Part shown: in pieces, positions 45,801 through 56,520 of the stretch | How the letters are laid out: every line of letters begins with the position of its first letter | How positions within the stretch are numbered: the stretch's first letter is position 1 | NCBI RefSeq assembly: GCF_020520425.1 | Contig: NC_079487.1 | Coordinates: forward strand, 50,878,719-50,942,718 | Direction of reading: 5' to 3' | DNA from: Spinacia oleracea | Taxonomy: Eukaryota > Streptophyta > Magnoliopsida > Caryophyllales > Amaranthaceae | Length of the DNA: 64,000 nt | Position numbers and translations under genes: made by a program | Notes under the pieces: generated by a model | Told to the model about the DNA's origin: nothing | Seen by the model: the letters and a program-made list of their open reading frames with translations, nothing else | Databases searched by the model: none

Positions 45801-46545
45801 ACTTCAACTCACTGCACCCAAGGCCTTATATGGCAGAGATCCCCCTCCTTTACTTAGGTTGGAAAGGGGTAGCACAGCTGTGGCATCATTGGAAGACCAA
45901 CTGCTAGAAAGGGATGCTATAATAGATGACCTCAAAGGGCATCTACTCAGAGCCCAACACAAGATGAAACAGGTGGAGGATGTTACACGCCGGGAGGTTC
46001 ATTTCAACCTCGGAGATAAGGTGTTCTTGAAACTCAGACCCTACCGACAACAATCTTTAGCTAGGAGACCCTATGAGAAGTTGGCTGCACGCTTTTATGG
46101 CCCTTATGAGGTGATTCAGAAGGTTGGAAAAGTGGCTTATAAGCTAGATCTTCCTGTTGAAGCTAAAATTCACCCTGTGTTTCATGTTTCACAACTGAAA
46201 GCTGCTGTGGGGGAGGTGCTAGTGTCCACCACTGTCCCTTCCCAGTTATCTGCTGATCTTACCTTGGTTGTGGAACTAGAAGCTCTATTGGGAGTCAGAC
46301 ACTTTGCTGACCCAACTAAGAAGGATGTCTTGATTAAATGGAAGGGTCTTCAGGACTTTGAAGCAACTTGGGAAGACATGGCCACTCTCTCTTACCAGTT
46401 TCCTTTTTGCACCTTGAGGACAAGGTGGCAGTTTGGGTGGGGGGTAATGCTAAGCATCCACCTATTACAATCACATACACCAGAAAGAAGGGCAGAAAAG
46501 GGATTACAGAAGGAGGGGCAGAATAGTCGCACAACAGAAGAATAA
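42869..46545 (+). pseudogene. Remainder of outer chromovirus gag-pol, multiply frameshifted, with C-terminal chromodomain
   Basis: After the nested element the frame continues with the zinc knuckle (CFRCDGKWNIGHVC), protease (FMIDPGATHNFIS near 43,140), RT ([14 protein letters not shown] and FFDDILIY near 44,193), RNase H (EADASGFGVGAVLL, IRTDQQSLKYL), integrase (zinc finger near 45,200-45,320, [18 protein letters not shown]) and chromodomain (VLIKWKGLQDFEATWED near 46,330). Disablements are a shift near 43,260-43,330 next to a small direct duplication (ACACTTACAGGGAA), another near 44,310, a TAA at 45,174, a TGA near 45,648, and further damage at 45,750-45,820. Confidence 0.88.
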
Positions 46546-46806
46546 CAGAAAGTTGTTAGAAGAGTTTGTTATGGAAGCAGAGTAAGCTCCAAGCCTTCGA
46601 TTAACACAGCTATAAATAAAGGAGATACATGTAATAGAGAATTATGAAAAGTATTGTATAGTTCTATCGTTTTGGAGGAAACCACCCCTCGAAGTGTGGC
46701 ACTTGTAATTGATTGGTTACCCTGATCAGTTAATACAAGCTATCCCAAACCTTTCCCTTAATTCCTGTGTATTAATCTGTTTGTCAGGTTAATTCTTAGC
46801 AAGGAA

Positions 46807-47529
46807 CCAACCACTATTTTCAATAAATAGTATTAATGTCTGGAAAACTCATTGCCAAAAAATTAAACATAAGGAAAGGGAAACAAAAAGCTTTATATAG
46901 GTAAAACTATTGAAAAATTGAAGAGTGGATTGAATTTTGGTGAGCTTTGAAAAGGAAAAAAAGATACCTTAGCCTAACTAAGAAAACAACAGAGTTTTGA
47001 TTACCTCGTCTAAATCACAACAGCAAGGACACTAGTCCTCTTCATACCGTACCAATACAGAAGCGAGATCCACCTGTATAGTGCAATTACACAACATCAA
47101 TCTCCCTATATAAAGAACGGGTTAGGAAGTTACACGGAATTACAAAACATATCCAGTGTAAAATGAACAAACCCTCAACCTCAATGAGAGAAACTCTACC
47201 ATTGAGTAGCTGACAAGAGCAGACCGAATGTCAAGGCTACTAAAGACGACAAATAGTCCAGTTAGTACAGAAAATGTGAGAAATGCATACCTTCTTTCAG
47301 AAAGCAGCAACACAGATAATCTATATTATTTAAGTGAATCTTTAACAATAAATTTTCAGAGCGAGACGTAGACAGACAAAGAGTTAATTGAGACAATTGC
47401 GAGATGCTTTTGCTTGATACCAAACACAACAGTTTCAGATCATTCAGTACATCCTCTTCTTCCCAACAAAATTCACTTTACAGATAAGAGAACAGAAAGA
47501 AGAAAAAACAGGAATTCCACTAACCTACT
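46807..47529. other. Right flank of the chromovirus, no gene
   Basis: This is the continuation of the sequence at 34,321-35,608 across the chromovirus insertion. No domain or repeat end is recognised. It stops where the candidate Ogre-like LTR begins. Confidence 0.35.
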
Positions 47530-49047
47530 TGTGAGGGGGTCGAAAAAGCACGAGGCTAATGCGTGACCTCGTCCCTCGTGGGTGTGACGCTTCTTTTTGT
47601 CAAATCAAGTGTAATTGGATTTCCTGTGAGTTTACACCCAATTGACTAGTAATATAGGAGTCGCCATTCAGTTTTTAACGACAATGAGAAAAACTGACAA
47701 AACGCGGTTATCGTGACATAAAGGGAGTACAATTATGTTTGACCACGACGGCCGTAGGTTCCCTTGTGATCCCTGGTGGTGGGGATCGCTCAACGTACAC
47801 CCGCAGGGTAGAGATTGAGGGTTCGGGGGACTGTAACTACCGAGAGGAGTACTCGCTCTTCGATAACTCCAGAAGGAGGATATCCTTACTAGCTCAGCAT
47901 AAATAATTGAAGGGACATGCGTTAACTATTAAACTAATCTGAGTTGATTTTAATAATATGCAACATATAGTACTAGATCGAACGCGATTATCTGATTTAG
48001 ATTGTTTTAAGGGACCTAGCATGATAATCCAATTTCCCAAAAATATCATATTTATTAAGCGTGATCGAACAATCAGATTTTAGTTAGTTTAACAGTTCAT
48101 AAAAGGGCGAGGAAAGCAATTAAACCATGGAAAAGGGACACATTACGACGCACCCTTGAGAGGTGCGTCACGGTTCTCAGAAAACTAACCACTTTGACTT
48201 TGCTATTTCTCCTTTTATTTAACGAATCTCAAGTTATTGGACAGGATACGTTCTGTTCGATTTATGGATCGATTGCGACAGAACGCGTGATCAGTTTTGC
48301 AGCGTGAGGCTTAGGCTTAGGGGTTTAGAGTCAATACTCAGAATATAATTGTGTGTTGTGTGTCCTTTTCACGTCAAACTTAAGGCCCTATTTATAGAAA
48401 AGAGTTCGTGGAAAGATAGAATTGCAGAACTCTAATCCACGAAGAATTAGAAAAAAACACGTCCCAGGTATTTTCAGCGCCCAGGCCTGGGCGTCAAAGA
48501 TTTCGGCGCCCAGCTCTGGGCGTTGAAAATAGGATCCAGGCAATTTCAGCGCCCAGGGCTGGGCGTTGAAATTGCTGTTTGGGCCGTTTCTTTGTCAGAT
48601 TCGGACTCTTAGAATCCGGAGTGTATGAGACTTAATCGAGTCTTTTAGTGCGTATTAATTTTATGATGGAATGCATCTGGGCCCGTTACGAACTCTAGGC
48701 TCGTTAGGATTTTAATTAATACGTAACTCTTACTTTCGAATCATATTAGGAATAGGATTCTCTCGCAATTTCTATCTCATTTAGGATTTATGTTGGAGTG
48801 CAACACCTAATTCTGACAGGTTTCTATCTTTTATGACTTGCCACTTTTAACAACTACCCATTACGGCAGTTACTATTTTTAGCAGGTTTCCATAAATAGC
48901 AGGTTTCTATAAATAGCAGGTTTCGGGTGAAATGAAAAGGGGAACTGAGATTCGTTATTTTATAGGAGATGCGTTGTCAAGTGGAGATTTATGTTTTCAT
49001 CATCGAACCTTCCCTTTCGGGAATGGGGACAAAAGTAGGTGTCTACA
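47530..49047 (+). repeat. Candidate LTR (about 1.5 kb) of an Ogre/Tat-like element
   Basis: The segment starts TGTGAGGGGGTCGAAAAAGC and can end at GGTGTCTACA, giving TG..CA borders. It contains a TATA box in the right place (CTATTTATAG at 48388-48397) and three GC-rich palindromic units at ~48,475-48,575. TGTGAGGGG..GTCGAAAAAGC starts and GTGTCTACA ends resemble Ogre-type LTRs from memory. No second copy, target duplication or primer site is present in the window to prove it. Confidence 0.45.
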
Positions 49048-49469
49048 GTTAGCCCCCACTTTGACTGAGTCTTGGAATAAGACGATGGTCAAAGTAATAG
49101 ACGGAGTGCGCCACACAAGCCATGGTGACCTGTTTTTGCGAGGGTCTCACTAGCCCCCGAGTGATAACATTTGACTTAAGGGTCATCACTTGGAGTGTCG
49201 ACATATCCCTCACGTGTCATTGGGATTTGTCAACGGATAGTATAGAAACTTCCTCACTTTGTCATTGGAAGGATCTAAAGAAGTGTAGAAAACTCCCTCA
49301 CTTTGTCATAGGGAGTAGCTACAGATGTTTTCGAAATCAAAGCTATAAAGTGTAATTGGGCCTGGCCAAGCCCAATCACGAGGTAAAAATGTTTTTAAAG
49401 ATTCTCATTTTCAAGGCTAGTAAAACGAGAAAACCCCTTTGTTTTTATGGGACGTAAAACGAAGGAAAA

Positions 49470-49793
49470 TCCAGCACATTGCTCTTTTTTGGAAAAAACG
49501 GAAAACCAATCACATCGTTCTTTTTTGGAAAAACGGAAAACCAATCCTTTAATTTTTGGAAAAAGGGAAAACCGATCCTTTAATTTTTGGAAAAAGGGAA
49601 AACCGATCCTTTAATTTTTGGAAAAAGGAAAAACCGATCCTTTAATTTTTGGAAAAAGGGAAAACCGATCCTTTAATTTTTGGAAAAAGGGAAAACCGAT
49701 CCTTTAATTTTTGGAAAAAGGGAAAACCGATCCTTTAATTTTTGGAAAAAAGGGAAAACCGATCCTTTAATTTTTGGAAAAAGGGAAAACCGA
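49470..49793. repeat. 31-bp tandem repeat (about 8 good copies plus 2 degenerate)
   Basis: The unit is GATCCTTTAATTTTTGGAAA followed by AAGGGAAAACC, with a period of 31 bp (one copy has an extra A). Eight CCTTTAATTTTT cores are seen between 49,546 and 49,780, preceded by two diverged copies with TTCTTTTTTGG. Copies are nearly identical, pointing to recent expansion. Confidence 0.92.
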
Positions 49794-49805
49794 AAAAGTT
49801 ATCGT

Positions 49806-50170
49806 TGCAGCGACTAAGGACCTACGCGGCTTGTGACGTAGACCCCGCCGGCTAAAGATGGTGATCCTGTCCGCTAAGGGTGGACGCCCCGTCCGAAAAA
49901 GTGGACGAATCTTGTTTTTGAAATTTGAAAATAAGGACCTACGCGGCTTGTGACGTAGACCCCGCCGGCTAAAGATGGCGAGCCTGTTTTATTTTGAACT
50001 TTGAAAATTTCCTTTTTGGAAAATTGAGGACCTGCGTGGGTAGTGACGGAGACCCCGCTCGCTGAAGGTAGGCGAGCCCTGTCCTCTAAGGGTGGACATC
50101 CCCGAATTCGTTTTTACGATTTGGGAACTCGCGTGGTTTGTGACGCGATCTTGCCAACTGAAGATGGGCA
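49806..50170. repeat. Degenerate tandem repeat with period near 128 bp
   Basis: The block AAGGACCTACGCGGCTTGTG followed by ACGTAGACCCCGCCGGCTAAAG occurs at ~49,806 and ~49,934. Weaker versions are at ~50,030 (GGACCTGCGTGGGTAGTGAC) and ~50,128 (GGAACTCGCGTGGTTTGTGA). The related phrase CTAAGGGTGGAC recurs between copies. Confidence 0.75.
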
Positions 50171-50773
50171 AGTTCCTATTTCTTTTGTTCTTTGTGATTT
50201 CTTTGAGAATTTCTTTTCTTATTCATTCTCGCAGGAGCGAATTCTTTCGAGGGATGCTCGGGTTTAGTTGTAACCTGAATGTGGGTTGACAACGTGCTTA
50301 GACGGACCATTGTCTTGTGGTCATCATCTTTCATGGTTTTGAGCTAGTCTTCACGGCTCAATCTTGCCACTACCTGGGTCCTTGATTAGGGGACTATGTA
50401 TAAGCATCAACGGCGACCTTTGTCTTGAGGTCGTAAATCGGTTTTATTTTTTGAGACATCCAAACACGGGACTCCGTACAGCGTAGTCTGGGAATATTGT
50501 TTTTACTTTGCATAATATATATTTTCTTTCGAGCGCCCAAGCATTCGTGCTTGACGGTCATTTCTTGTCAAAGCGGTTCCTTGGGGATACGCATTCTGTA
50601 ATGTCCTTGATCGTGTTTGGGATTGTGCTAGTAAGTGCGAGCGATCTTGTAATGGTGTGCTACTCTTAACAAAGCCGTGAGGTGCGACTTTCAGTAAAGA
50701 AATCGGCAATTTCCAAGTCGAATGGATGCGGCAGGGCCCATTAGAAGTTAGGGCCTTTTTTGAGCCTGGATTC

Positions 50774-50845
50774 ATTTTCGGCGCCCAGGCCTGGGCGTTG
50801 AAATAATTCACGCCCAGGTGGGGCGTTGAAAGTGTTGTTTGGGCT
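50774..50845. repeat. Dispersed GC-rich palindromic unit (one of four clusters)
   Basis: Units of the form GGCGCCCAGGCCTGGGCGTT occur in clusters at about 48,475-48,575, 50,774-50,830, 51,920-51,980 and 54,000-54,070. Each unit is an inverted repeat CGCCCAG/CTGGGCG around a short centre and is usually followed by TTGAAAAT-like sequence. They stand out from the AT-rich background. Confidence 0.8.
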
Positions 50846-53800
50846 GGTCTTTTGATGACACAGTTGGCTTTTTGTTCATTCGTTTATTTCACTTGGAAGT
50901 TCTATGTATTCTCTTCTCTTTTGTTTTTTTCTTTATTTTTAGAACGTGATGATTTTCTTGAAAAGTCGTAGCCGATTGGTGGACTACGGTGCTTGTCGCT
51001 TTGGGGCGATTATTTTAAGGAACTGTTGCTCTTTAAGGCGTACAGTTATTACGATAGTTGGGCGAGTCTATATGGCCCGAGGAACATACCTTGAGGCGCA
51101 AGACTTTGACCGCTCTTGTTGTCGTATATTTTTCCTTTTGAACGCGTTCGTGAATGTTTGATACTTAGAATGATGATATGTAGGTGCGAACGAGCGTTCA
51201 TAGAATGGCCGTTGTGTGCGGTCCATTAATCAGTTTGCTTGAATCAATTTTTTTTTTGAGCAATGACTGATTTTGAATAGTTTGCTTAGAAGCTTGATAG
51301 GGGTCAGGCCTATTCATGAAGTGGGCTCAAACATCGTGCTCTTCCGATTGTTCAAACATTTGCTTCGAGACTTTTTTATTTTGCTATGGTCGTTTCGTAG
51401 CTTGGAGCCCCGAAGTATGCATGTTGGGATGCTTCCTTTTGGCGTACGATTTTTGTAGGTTCTTTCGAAAAGGATGCCTTGGGGTTCCTGCTCGTGTAGG
51501 TGCGAGCTATCCCCTCCGTGATAGGTAATGTTTTGCTACCTTTAATCCTTAACGTAGAAGTCGTGTGGCTTGAATTTTGAATTTGGGCGATAAGTAATCT
51601 TTGCCTCTTACTCTTGGTCGTGCCCGCATTAGTGCGATATGCCTTACTCTTTTTTTATACTTGTACCGTGGGACGGTTGAACTTTATGGTGCAACGTAGG
51701 CTTGTGTGGCCTAACGGCGTGTCTTAGAAAATTCCTCCAGGCGTTGGGATATCATTATTATTTTTTGCATTGGAGTACTTCATCATGCCTCGTTCAGGTG
51801 TTCGAACAAGTGTAGCACCTTCTGCATGGGTTTGCACGACTTATTACTTCGTTCGATGCGAGGATTCATAGGTGTTTTTTTTTTTTTTTATCTGGGCAAG
51901 ACTTGGCTAGCAGAAAGATTCAGCGCCCAGGCAGGGGCGTTACAGATATTGGCGCCCAGCTCTGGGCGTTGATTTTGACATTTCTTATCCTTGATTTTTC
52001 TTTTTTCTTTCGCTTTTACTTTGGAACGATGTAGACTGTGTGACGGGCGCTTTATAGGGCGAGCGTTATGTGCAGTGGTTTGATCGGAGTTTTGGTGACT
52101 CGCGATTTTCAGTTACCCTTGTTAGTGGGGTGACTTTTATATATTCTAAGTGGTGCTTAGAATTTGGGAGGGGTTGTAGCCATTCTAAGGTTCGTTTTAC
52201 ACGATTAAAGCTTAGGATTGTGCCCCTATGATGTATGTATAGCATTAGCGTCGAGGATTTGCGATAAAATCGTCATTTCGAGCATTTTTATAGTGTTTTT
52301 CTCAAGCCCCCAATTGTAGCTACGGGATTGGCTTGGTGCTATAATGCTTTGCATATGTTTTTACGCATTCACGGATCATGAATAGTTTGAACCAGACTCG
52401 TTTAATGCGAGGCACGTTCGAGTAGTGATTTGCTACTTTTCCTGTAAATGTCGTATTGTGCGACATTGCCATAGTCAAGGTAGTCACATGTTGAAGTGTG
52501 CCTTGACAAAAAGCTAGGTGTCTTTCTTTACCCATAATCATATTTAGAAATCTTTTTACTCACTTGCAACATTGAGATAAACGCATACTTAGCTTAAACC
52601 AACGACACTTTATTATGTTCGAGGAAGTCTTTGAAAATCATTTGAAAATTATTTAAAATCCGAATCCTACTGTGTACAATCCGAGGTGTCCTAAGTAAGT
52701 TGACTTATAGAAGGGTTCGCACATGATTACTTGAGTGAACCAAAATACTGTTACGATTTTTGGAATGTTGTCTAAGGATTTGTTGGAGGCCAGAGTGCAG
52801 GCGTCAAGGTACACTTGTGCCCGTTTGGCATATGCTTTAGGCTTTTAGGGCCATCTTTTCCAGAATTGCGGGAATATAAATCGTTTTCAAATCGACTTAG
52901 ATTTACTTGGTGTATGTCTGCACAAAAGGTCAAGGTATACTTAGTTCTTTCCCTAGGTCTTTCATTTCAATTCTTTAGCCCCCAGTTGCTATTATGTCTT
53001 CCCATTAATGATGCTTTTAGATTTCGATTTTAGATGCCCGTGTCATATGTCTGAGTAGGATGAGCCTTGGTTAAGTGCCAAGTCCTATTGACAATGTCTG
53101 TTTTTTTTTTTCAAAGGGGATTTGCAAACATTTGAATTACCATGAACGGGTGCCATGAGTTCGAATGAACGATGGGGCGATGCCGTAGAACAATCCTCTT
53201 TATTGCAAGCTTACTGCCTTTACTACTTGTTGGCGATTATGACTGTGTCTAGTGGTGAAAGAAGGTCTTTTAAGCGAACGACTATGTCTAGTGGTGAAAG
53301 TAAGTCTTTAAGTGGGTTAGTTCTCTTTAGGGAGGGTCAAGTCGAATACTTTAGAGGTCATGGACGCTTGCGCTAGCCCCCATTCAATTGAGGCAAAGCG
53401 ATTTTTTTTTTTGAGTCTTGGCTAAGTGCCTAGGAGTGTGAGTGCTCTTTCTGGCAAGGGTACGTGCCCTTATTATTTTTCGATGTGTGCTCATTAATTT
53501 TGGCATCTTGATGACTTGGATTCTTCCTTTGATTAAATTTTTTTTTTCGACTTGGGTTGCAAGTAATTAAATTTCAATAGGGGACTTCTATTTTTAATTC
53601 TTGTTTTTCTATAGGCTTTAATATTTTTGCAAATTGGTTGGACCGAATCATGGATTGCCTACGTATCCGCCTTAAATAGATTTAATTTGGAATCAGGTCT
53701 TGCGTAGTTCTTAGCCTAGAAAATGGTTTCTTAGAATGCCGAATTCGATAAGTATGTTATGAGATGGAAACATATTATTTGAAACGGTAGAATAAGTGAA

Positions 53801-54311
53801 GTTTATTATTATTTTAATCTGTGGCCTTGCCGTAAGCCAAAAATTTGTTTTATATTTTTTTGATTGAGTACATGTATTTCTTTGGTGATACGTATATCTG
53901 AATACGTGCTGTACCCCCCCAAGTGTTCGTTATTGTTCCGTGTATGTGCGGATACAATGACGAGCACTTCTGGACAAATTTTTAGCAAGCAGAGAGATTC
54001 AGCGCCCAGGCTGGGGCGCTAAAGATTTCGGCGCCCAGCTATGGGCGCTGAAAATGACTTCTGGGCGGATCTTTTTTGGTGCGCTAAATGCTTCTTTTTC
54101 TTTTTAGACCAACTTTAGAGGCGCTTTTGCAAAGTTTGCTTTTTTATTATTTATTATTTTTTTGAACTTTTCACTTGTTTCTTTTTTTATTTGTGACTCA
54201 AGAAGGCTTGAAAGATGGGTTGAATGAGATAGGATAATTTGTATAGGTATTTAGTGAAGCCGCATGAGGATTACATCTGTCAGGACTCACAATTTGCAGT
54301 CTCAAACTAGT

Positions 54312-54602
54312 GTCATGAGTTTACATCAACCAAGGCCAATGAGTAGCATGGGGACGGCTCAAGGGTATATCAACAGGATGTATCCAAACAAGTTATATGG
54401 TCATTATGCTAATGGTGGTGTAAGAGCAGGTTTTGGAAATAATGGGTATGACGCACGTATCAATGGCCGTGCAGGGTTTGCGGTTGACAACAAGTTCAAG
54501 AACAAGAGTCGAGGTAATGGTTTCTTGGGTTATGGCAATGAGAACACGGATGGGTTAGATGAGCTGAACAGGGGCCCCAGAGCGAAGGCGTCTAAGAACA
54601 TA
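54312..54602 (+). pseudogene. Captured fragment of a YTH-domain (ECT/YTHDF-like) m6A-reader gene
   Basis: The frame starting at 54264 encodes SLHQPRPMSSMGTAQGYINR, MYPNKLYGHYANGGVRAGFG, NGYDARINGRAGFAVDNKFK and GYGNENTDGLDELNRGPRAK. This order is characteristic of the low-complexity region just upstream of the YTH domain in plant EVOLUTIONARILY CONSERVED C-TERMINAL REGION (ECT) proteins. The YTH domain itself is absent; after AKASKN the frame loses similarity and stops at 54668. The fragment is about 290 bp, looks like part of one exon and sits inside non-coding repeat sequence, so it is best read as host sequence captured by a mobile element. The family match is from memory of ECT sequences. 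Confidence 0.75.
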
Positions 54603-55582
54603 AGGATTGGAAAGGGTAGACATCGTAGAACTTTATGTAGTCTTTGTGGCATGATTTGGATTGGTTGACTCAATTCTTTTCCTTCGTCTACTTGGGTAAA
54701 TTCTGCACTTTGGGAGGTACGGGCTAAGTATTTCATGGCTCGCTCTTGTCGCTCTCCCTTTTCTCTTTCTATTTTTTTCTTTTTGCTCGGGATTTCTCCC
54801 CAACATAAATCCTTCAATCAATTTGGGCTAAAAGGTAGATGGTTGTGGTCTTTGAGTCACGAGGCGAGACTGAGTGAGCCTCGTTTGGTAGGCCTACAAT
54901 GGACCTTTTAATTTTAGTAGGCCTAGGGTGGACCTTTAAATTGTCTTACTTTGCAAGCGTATTTAGTCGTTTCTTAAAATGTGCAAATAGCGTAGATTCA
55001 AAATGTTCTTTTTATCTTATTGAAATTTAACGAAAGAATTACATCGAAAATAATTTTTTGCTTCTTTTAGATTCCAATTTCTGGGATTTAATTGGAAGTC
55101 GTGATTTAGACTTGAACTTTCATTAATTTTTCTGATTATAACCCGTGTAGGAATATAAGGAGGTGGCCTAGACTCAAAATAATGACGTGGCGTAAGCCTA
55201 TAATACTTGACCAAGCGACTCTCAGACTTAGGCTAATTGGACCATAACTTTCGTTGGTTGATACTTTAGATTTTAACCCTTGGGTGTTCATTTGTCATGC
55301 GCCATTTTGCTTAATGTTGGCAAGGTAGTTAGTTGGGGAGATCGAAATTTTATTTTTGCAAGACTAGAATCATTAGTGCGGCTTCTCTCTTAGTGTGTAT
55401 TGCTTTACCCCAATGGTAGCCTTATGGCATGCCGATTTGGGTATTTTCATGGTTTGTCATGTTGCATTCATGGAAAATCTTTTAGTCCGTACTTAGGAGT
55501 ATTTCAAGGAGCGAGTGGCTCGAGAGGACTATGATGGTCGTGACCCAATGTGATCATACGCCTTGAGGCCATCAATTTTTCT

Positions 55583-55630
55583 GGGGCTTACTATTTACCG
55601 CCCCACATTACTCAAAACCGCCCTAATATT
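55583..55630 (+). repeat. Left terminal inverted repeat of the MULE
   Basis: GGGGCTTACTATTTACCGCC leads into CACATTACTCAAAACCGCCC and TAATATTT. It pairs with the right end over about 45 bp with a few mismatches and one small gap. Confidence 0.88.
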
Positions 55631-55909
55631 TTACCTATAGAACCCTCTATATTTACCCCTTTATTTTTAACATTTACCATTACCATTTTTAACATTAACA
55701 TTTACCATTACCATCACTGCCGGAGCACCACCGCCGGACCACCTCTGCCGGAGCGCCGCCACCGGAGCACCACCGCCGCCGCCGGAGCACCACCTCCTGC
55801 CGGAGCACCACCGCCGGTGAAACAACTTTTACATGGCCGAGACTAACGGAGTAAATTCAAATTCACAAGAGGTATTTTTTTTTTTCTAGAAAAAAATTTA
55901 ATGGACTTA

Positions 55910-56520
55910 TGCAATTCTAGCTCCGACCATGGTACAGACTTATGAGTTTTAAGTCTGTACCATGGTACAGACTTATGCAATTCTAGCTCCAACTATGGTA
56001 CAGACTTATGCAATTCTAGCTCCAACCATGGACGGAGCTAAAACTTCATAAGTCCATACCATGGATGGAACTAGAAATTCATAAGTCCGTTAAATTTTAA
56101 GTTTTTTATTTGTTGCTTAATTTGGTTAAATTTTTCCGAAAAAAACATTAGTGACTTATGCATTTTAAGTTTGTACCATGGTACAGACTTATGAATTTTA
56201 AGCTCGTACCATGGCTGGGGCTTACAATGCATAAGTCTACACCATGGTGTGGGCTTACGATACATAAGTCTGTTAATTCACATGATTTTTTTTAAAATTT
56301 TTGTGTACTTAAAACAATTCATAAACTTATGCAATTCTAGCTCCGACCATGGTACAGACTTATGCATTTTAAGTTTGTACCATGGGACAAACTTATGTGT
56401 TTTAAGCTCATACCATGGTAGGAGCTTAAACTGCATAAGTCTACACCATGGTTTGAGCTTAAAATGCATAAGTCCCTACCATGGCATAAACTTAAACTGC
56501 ATAAGTTTGTGTCATCAAAA
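55910..56520. repeat. Left subterminal array of ~27-bp CCATGG units, in intron 1 of the transposase gene
   Basis: Units of the form ACTTATGCATTTTAAGCTC plus GTACCATGG alternate in both orientations. I count twelve CCATGG cores and one degenerate core in about 610 bp, in three blocks (55,910-56,098, 56,150-56,281, 56,330-56,516). Adjacent units are arranged head-to-head around CCATGG, which makes longer palindromes such as GTACCATGGTAC. The array lies wholly inside the first intron. Confidence 0.92.

Larger units (their letters stand above)
35614..46801 (+). mobile_element. Outer Ty3/gypsy chromovirus (Reina-like), split by a nested element
   Basis: LTRs are at 35614-35968 (355 bp) and 46448-46801 (354 bp), begin TGCTAAG and end CTTAGCA, and are flanked by AGGAA (35609-35613, 46802-46806). 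The tRNA-Met primer site TGGTATCAGAGC starts at 35972, and a G-rich polypurine tract precedes the 3' LTR. Without the nested insertion the element is about 5.4 kb. Small size, short LTRs and a C-terminal chromodomain fit the Reina lineage of chromoviruses. By eye the LTRs differ by roughly 3-4%, so it is clearly older than the Tat element. Confidence 0.93.
49048..55573. other. Long non-coding retroelement-like region carrying minisatellite, palindromes and a gene fragment
   Basis: No retroelement protein domain is found over 6.5 kb, and open frames are short and unrecognised. The region holds a 31-bp tandem array, a second degenerate tandem array, scattered GC-rich palindromes and a YTH/ECT gene fragment, listed separately. 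It continues at 63,569 beyond the MULE. The density of TTTGACTGAGTC-like and AGCCCCC motifs suggests Ogre-type internal or leader sequence, but this is inference. Confidence 0.5.

Noticed and set aside
48388-48397. Promoter of a host gene at the CTATTTATAG box
   Set aside because: No coding sequence follows for kilobases; better explained as the TATA box of the candidate LTR.
54530-54821. Minus-strand frames opposite the ECT fragment
   Set aside because: Shadows of the plus-strand fragment and of a CTTTTTCTTTT-rich stretch; no recognisable domain.
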